Assembly (NCBI GenBank): GCA_023417975.1 | Contig: JAEZDX010000452.1 | Span: 1-13,274, forward strand | DNA length: 13,274 nucleotides | Reading direction: 5' to 3' | Source: Bacillota bacterium | GTDB taxonomy: Bacteria > Bacillota > Clostridia > Clostridiales > Clostridiaceae | Shown: positions 1 to 6,106 of the stretch, piece after piece | Layout: each line of letters starts with the position of its first letter | Position numbering within the stretch: position 1 is the stretch's first letter | Made by a program: the position numbers and the translations under genes | Notes under the pieces: model-generated | What the model saw: the letters and a program-made list of their open reading frames with translations, nothing else | Told to the model about the DNA's origin: nothing | Database searches by the model: none

Positions 1-407
1 GCTATATGCGTTTGGGGCAAACTTCAACTACTCTATCTGGCGGTGAAGCCCAAAGAGTGAAGCTTGCATATGAGCTGTCAAAGATCAAGAGAGGTGTAAG
101 CAACCTATATGTGTTGGATGAACCTACTACCGGTTTGCACCTTTCGGATATTCAAAAGCTTTTGGATTGCCTAAATAAGCTGGTTGATCAAGGCCATTCA
201 GTGCTCGTAATAGAGCATCACTTGGATGTTATAAAGTCAGCGGATTACATCATTGATATGGGACCGGAAGGCGGAAACAGGGGTGGATATGTTGTGGCAG
301 AAGGAACTCCGGAACAGGTGGCAATGGTTAAAGAATCCTATACCGGCAAATATCTCAGAGAAGTTTTGCCTCACCCCAGGGGTACGCGATATATGTCGAG
401 TCTGTAA
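1..407 (+). CDS. uvrA: UvrA-family excinuclease ATPase, C-terminal fragment
   Basis: This is the last part of an ABC-type ATPase of the UvrA family, the damage-recognition subunit of nucleotide excision repair; the gene begins before the window and the frame is open from base 3. Visible motifs are the second-domain signature LSGGEAQR, Walker B LYVLDEPTTGLH, the switch region VIEHHLDVIKSADYIIDMGPEGG and the family ending ESYTGKYL. Canonical UvrA proteins normally end within a few residues of this last motif. Here the chain continues as PHPRGTRYMSSL, and that tail is encoded by a 28-bp repeat found twice more in the window, so it is probably acquired. The fragment is too short to separate canonical UvrA from the UvrA2 paralogue; the SKIKRGVSNLYVLDEP segment leaves that open. 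Family assignment is firm, exact subtype is not. Confidence 0.93.
   Translation, partial: YMRLGQTSTTLSGGEAQRVKLAYELSKIKRGVSNLYVLDEPTTGLHLSDIQKLLDCLNKLVDQGHSVLVIEHHLDVIKSADYIIDMGPEGGNRGGYVVAEGTPEQVAMVKESYTGKYLREVLPHPRGTRYMSSL
372..399 (+). repeat. GC-rich 28-bp dispersed repeat, copy 1 (inside uvrA 3' end)
   Basis: The unit starts CACCCCAGGGGT and ends ATGTCGA. It matches the copies at 8900-8927 and 9963-9990 at 25 of 28 positions shared by all three, with the same orientation. It contains the perfect palindrome ACCCC-A-GGGGT. Here it is read in the frame HPRGTRYMS and supplies most of the last 11 residues of UvrA. Its base composition is far richer in GC than the surroundings. Confidence 0.9.
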
Positions 408-484
408 GAACACAGAGTAGCGCAATATGTAAATAAGGAACGAATTTGTGCACGGGGATGTCACTTTTTAGGAGGGGTTTTTTT

Positions 485-1600
485 ATGGATCAATATTTAG
501 AGAAGGTTATATATGATCATGTGGTACTTAGCGGAACGGCTTATGAAATTGGAAAAGCAGAAGGTGAATATTTAAAAAAGTATCACCCAGAGCAAGTAAA
601 AATGTTTACGGAAGGAAGTGAATGGGTGAAACCAACTTCCGAAAGCAAAGTGCAAAAGGCTATGGAGGTTTTTGAAAGCTATTGCCCTTATATAAACGAT
701 GAGATAGATGGATTAGCGGAAAGTCTGGAGGTCAGTCGCAAAAGCATAATACATTACGCATTTTCATATGTAAGCAGAGGTAACTGCAGCCATTTTGCAG
801 TACTTCCGAAAAAAACTATGGATAATCATCTGTATGTTGGCAGGAGTTATGAATGGAGTATGGATGATGACTTGAGATTAGTTACAGTGAAGGCAGAAGG
901 ACTTAATGCTCATATAGGTTTTTCTATTCTTCTTCTGGGTAGATTTGATGGGATCAATGAACATGGGCTATGCGTTACAATGTCAAATGCAGTGCCTTGT
1001 GAGCAGCCGAAAGAAGAAGGACTAAGATTTTGGATGGTGATACGTATTCTCTTGGACAAATGTAAAACTACTGAAGAAGCAGTACAGGTTATTAAGGAAC
1101 TTCCTATATCTTCATATTGTAATCTCATAATAGCAGACAAGCATAATAATGTGGTTTTGGCAGAAATATATAGTGACATAAGGTGCTTCAAAAAAATTAA
1201 TGAAGAAACAGAGGAAACATATGTTTGTTCTACAAATCACTATACGCTGCCGTCGATGGAGCGGTTTATAAGAAACAAAATGAGGCAGTCGGTCATGCGA
1301 TATAATTCCATTACAGGAAAGATGGATAATGAAAACAAGGTTAATAAAGATGATTTGAAGCAGCTTCTATCAAAGCATATGCCGGAAGGATTGGCATGCC
1401 ACTATTATAGCGATTATCTCGGAACGCTATGGTCTATGTTATTCGATGTAACGGAAGGTAAGCTTGAGGTATGCTTTGGATCGCCGGTAGTAAACAAATG
1501 GCACGGCTTCGATTTAAACTCTGAGACTGGCGTGACAAAATATAGTGCTGTGCTGCCGAAGGAAGAGGCAGACATTAGTATGTGGGATAGGATGAAATGA
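485..1600 (+). CDS. C45-family autoproteolytic acyltransferase/amidohydrolase (AAT-like)
   Basis: A 371-residue protein of the acyl-CoA:6-aminopenicillanate acyltransferase (AAT, peptidase C45) group of N-terminal-nucleophile hydrolases. Members cleave themselves before a Cys, which becomes the nucleophile for hydrolysis or transfer of linear amide bonds. Supporting motifs are SGTAYEIGKAEGEYL near the N-terminus (residues 16-30), the likely cleavage site GN/CSHFAV with Cys101, VGRSYEW (119-124), DGINEHGLCVTMSN (155-168) and STNHY further on. The family usually has Asp where this protein has Glu in GRSYEW. The start at 485 is chosen for AGGAGG at 470-475; the frame opens at 446 but has no ribosome site there. 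There is no signal peptide, so it is probably cytoplasmic. The substrate cannot be inferred; neighbours give no pathway. A decayed copy of its 3' end lies at 3822-4010. Family is fairly sure, function is not. Confidence 0.85.
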   Translation: MDQYLEKVIYDHVVLSGTAYEIGKAEGEYLKKYHPEQVKMFTEGSEWVKPTSESKVQKAMEVFESYCPYINDEIDGLAESLEVSRKSIIHYAFSYVSRGNCSHFAVLPKKTMDNHLYVGRSYEWSMDDDLRLVTVKAEGLNAHIGFSILLLGRFDGINEHGLCVTMSNAVPCEQPKEEGLRFWMVIRILLDKCKTTEEAVQVIKELPISSYCNLIIADKHNNVVLAEIYSDIRCFKKINEETEETYVCSTNHYTLPSMERFIRNKMRQSVMRYNSITGKMDNENKVNKDDLKQLLSKHMPEGLACHYYSDYLGTLWSMLFDVTEGKLEVCFGSPVVNKWHGFDLNSETGVTKYSAVLPKEEADISMWDRMK

Positions 1601-1631
1601 CGTATTCAATCAACATAGCATGAAATTAGTT

Positions 1632-1670
1632 AAAAAGGAAGTCCTATAATATAAATAGTACTTCCTTTTT
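1632..1670 (+). terminator. Hairpin behind the C45 gene, probable terminator
   Basis: AAAAAGGAAGT (1632-1642) pairs perfectly with ACTTCCTTTTT (1660-1670), giving 11 bp; inside the loop CTAT (1644-1647) can pair with ATAG (1655-1658). The T-run forms the end of the 3' arm and is followed by AGTTTTACTT. It lies between convergent genes, so it may work in both directions. The same hairpin, slightly shortened, recurs at 3976-4008. Confidence 0.7.
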
Positions 1671-1739
1671 AGTTTTACTTGGGCAGTATGTGAGTGTAGT
1701 GTGTTTATGAGAAATAAGCCGCTACTTAAAGCACATATT

Positions 1740-2675
1740 CTATTGTTTTAACAATATATGTTTTATTTCCAACGCTATCTTTAATGATGAAATAGCATCG
1801 TCAACACTCAATCTTGAAGTTATATTATTTTCACAGCATTCAAGCACGTGCTTAATGGCTTCTTCCCAACAATTTTTGCTTTCTAATTCTATTGCTTTCT
1901 GATCATTATCAGTAAATAATTTCAGAAATTTTTCTTCTCGATCATTATATCCGTCTTCCATATATTCAATTGTTCCATTTTCAAATATAGCTTCATAGGC
2001 TACTGAAAAGGGATGATAGTCAGGCATCATAGATGATGAGTGAATTTCAACAATTGTATCATTGTATTTAAGGAGGGAGTCGATATGTGCTTCTCCGGCT
2101 TCACCTTCTATACCTAATGCAGCAATTGAATTTGGATTTCCTAGCAGCCATGTAACAAAATCGAATTCATGAATCATAAAGTTAGTAGTAATATTGGCAA
2201 ATCCTAAATCACCCCATAAATGAGGAGTTTTTCTGCTAAGATGTAAGGCTTTCAATTTTCCAAGAGAATTTTCTTTAATTACTTTATAAATATATTCATA
2301 GGAATACTCAAATCTGATAAACATGTCAACAAAAGCTTTTTGACCATATTCATCTGCTGCTTGTTTAATGGCTATTGCATCTTGAAGACTTAATGCCACA
2401 GGTGTTTCGCAAAATACATTTTTCCCATTCTTTATAGCTTCAATAGCATACTCTCTATGTAGAGAACTTGGAAGACAAACATCTACTAAATCAATTTCTT
2501 TATTTGTGAGTATATCTTGTATATTGTTTGTAACACTTATTTGTAAATCCTGCTCTATATTTTTTAGTTTTTCTTCGTTCCTTCCAAAGATAGTAATTGA
2601 ATTTACATTGGGTAATTTTTTATAAATTTCAGCATGATATGCACCAAAACCTGTCCCTAAAATACCTATATTCAT
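1740..2675 (-). CDS. Gfo/Idh/MocA-family NAD(P)-dependent oxidoreductase
   Basis: A 311-residue oxidoreductase with an N-terminal Rossmann fold and a C-terminal alpha/beta substrate domain, the usual architecture and near-usual length of the family, which mostly oxidises or reduces sugars, inositols and related polyols. The dinucleotide loop is GILGTGFGAYH (residues 4-14). The end of the Rossmann domain reads DVCLPSSLHREYAIEAIKNGKNVFCETP. The family motif is normally EKP, with a Lys near the nicotinamide; here residues 90-92 are ETP, so the Lys is replaced by Thr. The catalytic-region motif MIHEFDFVTWLLG (166-178) with His168 is present. The start at 2675 has AGGAGG seven bases upstream (complement of 2683-2688). 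It is divergent from the WYL regulator, which is the obvious candidate for its control. The substrate is unknown. Confidence 0.9.
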   Translation of the reverse strand: MNIGILGTGFGAYHAEIYKKLPNVNSITIFGRNEEKLKNIEQDLQISVTNNIQDILTNKEIDLVDVCLPSSLHREYAIEAIKNGKNVFCETPVALSLQDAIAIKQAADEYGQKAFVDMFIRFEYSYEYIYKVIKENSLGKLKALHLSRKTPHLWGDLGFANITTNFMIHEFDFVTWLLGNPNSIAALGIEGEAGEAHIDSLLKYNDTIVEIHSSSMMPDYHPFSVAYEAIFENGTIEYMEDGYNDREEKFLKLFTDNDQKAIELESKNCWEEAIKHVLECCENNITSRLSVDDAISSLKIALEIKHILLKQ

Positions 2676-2711
2676 AATTTTTCCTCCTATTTATTTATAA
2701 TCGAATTCTTT

Positions 2712-2741
2712 ATAATAAGTATAATGCTTTATTGTTGACAA
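2712..2741 (-). promoter_or_regulatory. Probable promoter of the Gfo/Idh gene
   Basis: On the minus strand TTGTCA (complement of 2736-2741) and TATTAT (complement of 2712-2717) are separated by 18 bases, 37 bases before the start codon. The -35 hexamer lies inside the palindrome shared with the opposite promoter. The hexamers are imperfect, so this is a reasonable but not certain reading. Confidence 0.5.
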
Positions 2742-2763
2742 CTGATTGTCATAAATATATAAT
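2735..2763 (+). promoter_or_regulatory. Consensus sigma-A promoter of the WYL regulator
   Basis: TTGACA (2735-2740) and TATAAT (2758-2763) are both perfect consensus hexamers with the ideal 17-base spacer. The predicted start of transcription is about 20 bases before the regulator's ATG. A promoter this strong would normally need repression, which fits the palindrome overlapping its -35. Confidence 0.85.
2736..2751. promoter_or_regulatory. Palindromic operator candidate between divergent genes
   Basis: TGACAA-CTGA-TTGTCA is a perfect 6-4-6 inverted repeat. It covers the -35 hexamers of both divergent promoters, so one bound dimer could control both genes. The WYL regulator encoded next to it is the natural candidate ligand, by inference from position only. 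Confidence 0.6.
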
Positions 2764-2790
2764 TATCTTTTAAAATTTAAGGAGCTTATT

Positions 2791-3750
2791 ATGAGAGTAC
2801 ATAGAATGATTTCAATATTGCTGTTAATTGAAGCTAAAGGAAAAATTAAAGCTAAAGAACTGGCAGAAGAACTTGAGACTTCAGCCAGGACAATCTATAG
2901 AGATGTTGACGCCCTATGTGAGGCAGGAATACCATTGACTACAGATACAGGGCCTAATGGTGGTATACACTTTATAGATGGTTATACTGTTGGAATTAAG
3001 AATCTCAGCGGAGAGGAGATAATAAATTTATATATTAACAGTATGGGAATAAAAGCAGATAGACAAAGTGATATGGCTGTGAAAGTGAATTCGGCATTAT
3101 TAAAACTGAGAAATAACCTGTCATCGGATTTAAAGAAGGATTTGAATAAGGCGCAAAGAAGATTTTATACTGATGATGTTCCTTGGTGGGGAGAAAAACT
3201 GGAATTGTATAATATTGATTCCATTATGGAAGCAGTTTGGCAGTCAAAAAAACTTAGAATTACTTATGAAAAACATGGAGGCGAAATAACAAAAAGAGAT
3301 ATAAGACCATACGGAATTGTTATTAGTGAAATGAATTGGTACCTGATAGCATATTGCGAAAAAAGTAATGAAATAAGAACATTTAAGTGCCACCGAATAA
3401 CTGAATGTGAATGTCAAACAGAAAGATTTATTGTTCCTGAAAATTTTTACGTTGAAGAGTTTTGGAAGGAAAACAAGAAATTATTCATAAATCGGTGTTC
3501 GATAAGTGAAAAATATGCTGTTACCTTAAGAATAGATAAGCATCAAGCAAGTGTTTTGAAGAATCTAGAAATATATGAAATAAAAGAAGATAAAAATCAT
3601 ATTGAAGCAGTAGTAAATATGTTTACCTTTGAATTTGCCAAGCGTGATATTCATGAAATTATTGGGTATGTGGAAGTAATTAAACCGGTAGAATTAAGGA
3701 ACTATGCGAAGGAAGAGTTGAATAGTATATTAAAAAAATATAGTCGATAA
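2791..3750 (+). CDS. HTH and WYL domain transcriptional regulator (YafY-like)
   Basis: A 319-residue DNA-binding regulator with an N-terminal winged helix (residues 1-60, including KAKELAEELETSARTIYRDV and the wing GPNGGIHF), a linker, a WYL domain of about residues 140-220 holding the diagnostic Trp-Tyr-Leu at 183-185 (MNWYLIAYCE) and the family's RTFKCHRI segment, then a C-terminal extension of the WCX type. WYL domains sense small ligands or nucleic acids; no ligand can be read here. The start at 2791 has AAGGAG at 2779-2784. It is transcribed away from the Gfo/Idh oxidoreductase across a shared promoter region, the classic arrangement of a local regulator controlling its neighbour and itself. 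Length and domain order are normal for the family. Confidence 0.93.
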   Translation: MRVHRMISILLLIEAKGKIKAKELAEELETSARTIYRDVDALCEAGIPLTTDTGPNGGIHFIDGYTVGIKNLSGEEIINLYINSMGIKADRQSDMAVKVNSALLKLRNNLSSDLKKDLNKAQRRFYTDDVPWWGEKLELYNIDSIMEAVWQSKKLRITYEKHGGEITKRDIRPYGIVISEMNWYLIAYCEKSNEIRTFKCHRITECECQTERFIVPENFYVEEFWKENKKLFINRCSISEKYAVTLRIDKHQASVLKNLEIYEIKEDKNHIEAVVNMFTFEFAKRDIHEIIGYVEVIKPVELRNYAKEELNSILKKYSR

Positions 3751-3821
3751 GCGGTATTGTTAAAGATACTTCTATCATCTGTTTTTAGATTATTTTCATG
3801 ATCATATTTATAGTGTAAGCA

Positions 3822-3942
3822 CCGTTAGTAACCAAGAGATACAGTTTCGATATAATATAAATTGTGTCACTTGGATTACAAAATATAGTATCGTGCTGCC
3901 ACAGGAAAGGCGAAAATTAGCACATGAGATGGAGTTGAATGA
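3822..3942 (+). pseudogene. Decayed 3' remnant of a second C45 amidohydrolase gene
   Basis: Bases 3822-3942 align with 1484-1600, the last 39 codons of the C45 gene. The reading PLVTKRYSFDII matches PVVNKWHGFDLN, and TKYSIVLPQE matches TKYSAVLPKE. Small insertions and a deletion break the frame, a stop codon (TAA) interrupts it around 3856, and the original stop TGA is recognisable at 3940-3942. Nothing upstream of 3822 resembles the rest of the gene. The similarity continues past the stop into the hairpin at 3976-4008, so this was a copy of gene end plus flank, not a convergent motif. It is clearly not functional. Confidence 0.85.
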
Positions 3943-3975
3943 CATATTCCATTAATATTGAATGAAATTTGTTTA

Positions 3976-4008
3976 AAGGAAGTGCTATAATTTGAATAGT
4001 ACTTCCTT
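3976..4008 (+). terminator. Duplicate of the C45 downstream hairpin
   Basis: AAGGAAGT (3976-3983) pairs with ACTTCCTT (4001-4008), with an inner CTAT/ATAG pair at 3985-3988 and 3996-3999. Position and inner pairing match the hairpin at 1632-1670. It lacks the long T-run of the parent, so it may be a weak terminator for the WYL gene or simply a relic. Confidence 0.5.
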
Positions 4009-4063
4009 GTTAAATATAAGGATGGTGGCATTGATTTGATTTGTTATTATGCTGTTTTAAGGG

Positions 4064-4084
4064 CTGTATAACGTTACAGTGTAA
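4064..4084. promoter_or_regulatory. Nested palindromes upstream of the response-regulator promoter
   Basis: Three overlapping inverted repeats lie here: CTGTA (4064-4068) with TACAG (4075-4079), the 8-base palindrome TAACGTTA (4069-4076), and TTACA-G-TGTAA (4074-4084). The last has the same half-sites as the TGACA-N4-TGTAA box before the ABC genes but a different spacing. A binding site for a regulator, possibly autoregulation, is plausible but unproven. Confidence 0.35.
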
Positions 4085-4107
4085 ATTATTATTAGAGTAC
4101 AGAAAAG

Positions 4108-4135
4108 TTGAACTATACTTGGAAGTCAGTACAAT
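4108..4135 (+). promoter_or_regulatory. Probable promoter of the two-component genes
   Basis: TTGAAC (4108-4113) and TACAAT (4130-4135) are separated by 16 bases. This would start transcription near 4142, giving a leader of about 70 bases that includes the ribosome site and hairpin described next. Confidence 0.5.
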
Positions 4136-4152
4136 AAAGTATGTAATAGAAA

Positions 4153-4204
4153 AGAGGTGAGTTTTTAGCGAGGATTTAGAAAAGACTATGCACTTACTCG
4201 CTAA
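4153..4204 (+). promoter_or_regulatory. Ribosome site separated from start codon by a hairpin
   Basis: A good Shine-Dalgarno sequence, AGAGGTGA (4153-4160), lies over 50 bases before the response-regulator ATG at 4213, with no usable start codon just behind it. Between them TTAGCGAG (4165-4172) pairs perfectly with CTCGCTAA (4197-4204). Folding the hairpin would leave only about 12 unpaired bases between the ribosome site and ATG. Close to the ATG itself there is no good ribosome site. Confidence 0.5.
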
Positions 4205-4212
4205 GATGGTAT

Positions 4213-4881
4213 ATGTTTAGCATTATGATTGTAGAAGATAATGAGCAGCTTCAAAACGAAATAGGAAACCTATTAGCCCGTAATGGATATCATGTTATGA
4301 AAACTGTGGATTTTAACAATATAACTCAGCTTGTAAAGCACGGCAATCCTCACTTAATTCTGTTGGATATAAATCTGCCCTATGCTGACGGTTTTAAAAT
4401 CTGCACGGAAATTCGCAGTTTTTCAACAGTACCCATTATTTTTATCACAAGCAGAGATACAAATGTAGATGAGCTTATGAGCATAACCTTAGGGGGAGAT
4501 GACTTTATTACAAAGCCTTATAATGCTCAAATTCTCCTGGCAAGAATCAATTCTCTGTTAAGGAGGGCATACCCAGGTGAAAAGACAGGAGATATTATTG
4601 AATATAATGGAGTTAAATTAAATATATTATCCAGCAAGGTTGAATATGAAGATAAAGAAATAGAGCTTACAAAAAATGAACTCAAAATACTTCATTATTT
4701 ATTGATAAATAAGGGACGGATTGTATCTAGAGTGGATATTATGGAATATTTGTGGGATAGTGCATTGTTTGTAAATGACAATACGCTTACCGTAAATATA
4801 ACAAGATTGAGGAATAAATTTGAGGACATTGGAGTAAGCGAATTTATAAAGACTAAAAGGGGACAAGGATATATAATATGA
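4213..4881 (+). CDS. OmpR-family response regulator of a Bce-type module (BceR-like)
   Basis: A 222-residue response regulator. The receiver domain (residues 1-120) has the acidic pair Glu8-Asp9, the phosphoacceptor Asp52 in LLDINLP, Thr79 in FITSRD and Lys101 in TKPY. The C-terminal winged helix (about 125-222) is of the OmpR/PhoB type, with ELTKNELKILHYLLINKGRIV, VNDNTLTVNITRLRNKF and the ending IKTKRGQGY. The gene overlaps the kinase gene by ATGA, so they are translationally coupled. Together with the intramembrane kinase and the ATPase/permease pair downstream it forms a Bce-type module, in which such regulators activate the transporter operon when bacitracin-like or other cell-wall-active peptides are present. 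The start at 4213 is the first ATG after an in-frame stop at 4177; it lacks a close ribosome site. Confidence 0.93.
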   Translation: MFSIMIVEDNEQLQNEIGNLLARNGYHVMKTVDFNNITQLVKHGNPHLILLDINLPYADGFKICTEIRSFSTVPIIFITSRDTNVDELMSITLGGDDFITKPYNAQILLARINSLLRRAYPGEKTGDIIEYNGVKLNILSSKVEYEDKEIELTKNELKILHYLLINKGRIVSRVDIMEYLWDSALFVNDNTLTVNITRLRNKFEDIGVSEFIKTKRGQGYII

Positions 4882-5897
4882 GTTTAGGAAATTATTTACA
4901 AGAAAAAATCAAAGATATTATATTAAATTTTATAGCATTAATTACCTTAAGCGCCTTTCTCTTTAGCGTAGGAAATACTTTTGATACGATAATTACTGTT
5001 GCCATAGCGTGGTTTTTCATATTTACGGTCTTTCTGGCCTATGAATATAGAAAAAGAAAGATATATTACGACGAAGTTTTAAAAACTGCAGAAAAATTGG
5101 ACAAGAAATATCTGATGGGGGAAATAATTGATGAACCTCCGTTTATAGAAGCGGTTCCATACTACTATTTAATTAAAAGAGCCGGCAAATCAATGCTTGA
5201 AGAGATTAATATGATTAAGACTCAACGAAAGGAGTATAAGGAATACATAGAGCAGTGGATACATGAAGTAAAGACGCCTATTGCAGCTATTAAACTCATA
5301 GAGGAAAACAATAGGACAAGTGCTTCTAGCGCTGTATTGGAGGAACTTGAAAATATAGATAGATATGTGGAGCAGGCTTTATTTTATGCCAGAAGCGAGG
5401 AGGCTCATAAAGATTACCTTATAAAAGAAATTTCACTTGAGCAGTGTGTCAGCAATGTGCTAATAAGAAGTAAGCAGATGTTTATTCTTAATAGTATAGA
5501 TATAGATTTGAGGGACCTAAATATAAGCGTTTATTGCGACAGTAAATGGCTGGAGTTTATAATTAATCAAATAATAGTTAATGCGGTAAAATATAGAGAA
5601 AGTGATTTTCCATTTGTTAAGATTTATACTAGAGATATTAAAAACGGTATTCAGCTTATTATTGAAGATAATGGAGTAGGAATACCTGTTAGTGAAATCA
5701 GCCGTGTATTTGATAAGGGTTTTACAGGAAGCAAAGGGCGGCAAAGTCAGAAAGCTACAGGAATAGGCTTATATCTTTGCAAAAAGCTCTGTGACAAATT
5801 AGGCTTGTTAATAGATGTAGATTCAAAAGAAAATTTATATACAAAAGTAATAATTACTTTTCCTAAAGGCAGCTTTGGTAGGGATGGAGCCATATAG
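4878..5897 (+). CDS. Intramembrane-sensing histidine kinase (BceS-like)
   Basis: A 339-residue sensor kinase. Two membrane segments (about 15-33 and 37-56) are joined by only a few residues, leaving no real extracellular sensor, which defines the intramembrane-sensing type. The phosphorylated His is His129 in QWIHEVKTPIAAIKL. The ATPase domain has the N box with Asn235 (NQIIVNAVKY), G1 IEDNGVGIP (262-270), the FDKGFTGSKG segment and G2 ATGIGLYLCKKL (293-304). Kinases of this class take their stimulus from the partner BceAB-like transporter instead of binding the drug themselves. It begins inside the stop of the response-regulator gene (ATGA overlap). Its own stop lies in the loop and 3' arm of an intrinsic terminator, so the regulators and the transporter are separate transcription units. 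Confidence 0.93.
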   Translation: MSLGNYLQEKIKDIILNFIALITLSAFLFSVGNTFDTIITVAIAWFFIFTVFLAYEYRKRKIYYDEVLKTAEKLDKKYLMGEIIDEPPFIEAVPYYYLIKRAGKSMLEEINMIKTQRKEYKEYIEQWIHEVKTPIAAIKLIEENNRTSASSAVLEELENIDRYVEQALFYARSEEAHKDYLIKEISLEQCVSNVLIRSKQMFILNSIDIDLRDLNISVYCDSKWLEFIINQIIVNAVKYRESDFPFVKIYTRDIKNGIQLIIEDNGVGIPVSEISRVFDKGFTGSKGRQSQKATGIGLYLCKKLCDKLGLLIDVDSKENLYTKVIITFPKGSFGRDGAI

Positions 5898-5908
5898 GCT
5901 CTTTTTTT
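5887..5908 (+). terminator. Intrinsic terminator at the end of the kinase gene
   Basis: GAGCC (5887-5891) pairs with GGCTC (5897-5901) around the loop ATATA, followed directly by seven T. The short stem gains one G-T pair. The kinase stop TAG (5895-5897) lies within the structure. Confidence 0.7.
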
Positions 5909-6020
5909 CTAATATTCATAGATAAACAATACGAAAACGTGATTTAAACTTGTTCCAAAAGCCCGAAGCTTCAACGTGTTTTGAGGTAAAATTAAATAAT
6001 AGCTTCAGTTATTTATATAT

Positions 6021-6042
6021 AAAGTGACAAAGTTGTAACTTT
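6021..6042. promoter_or_regulatory. BceR-type operator upstream of the transporter genes
   Basis: AAAGTGACA (6021-6029) and TGTAACTTT (6034-6042) form an inverted repeat with one mismatch and a 4-base spacer. The core TGACA-AAGT-TGTAA (6025-6038) fits TNACA-N4-TGTAA, which I recall as the consensus proposed for BceR-like regulators. It lies 68 bases before the favoured ATPase start. I see no convincing -10 behind it with proper spacing; TACAAT (6083-6088) is the best, implying a very short leader. Confidence 0.7.
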
Positions 6043-6106
6043 AAAGTAAGGTTCAATCAACTCAGGCAGGGAAGAAATTATGTACAATATAATTGAGGTG
6101 AGGAAA

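Noticed and set aside
372..399. The 28-bp repeats as CRISPR repeats
   Set aside because: The three copies are kilobases apart, lie at gene ends, and have no spacers between them.
372..399. The ACCCCAGGGGT palindrome as a terminator hairpin
   Set aside because: A one-base loop cannot fold in RNA and no T-run follows; as a DNA palindrome it remains possible.
446..484. Upstream start for the C45 protein at 446
   Set aside because: No ribosome site at 446, while AGGAGG stands correctly before 485, and the extra residues do not resemble the family.
1601..4212. Insertion sequence or transposase around the duplicated segment
   Set aside because: No transposase, no terminal inverted repeats and no target duplication can be seen; only the old direct repeat remains.
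4188..4220. Short frame overlapping the response-regulator start, as a leader peptide
   Set aside because: Ten codons with no own ribosome site at the right distance and no codon bias of regulatory meaning.
6083..6093. TACAAT/TATAAT as the promoter of the transporter genes
   Set aside because: The second hexamer would start the transcript beyond the ribosome site, and neither has a recognisable -35; the first is kept only as a weak possibility.
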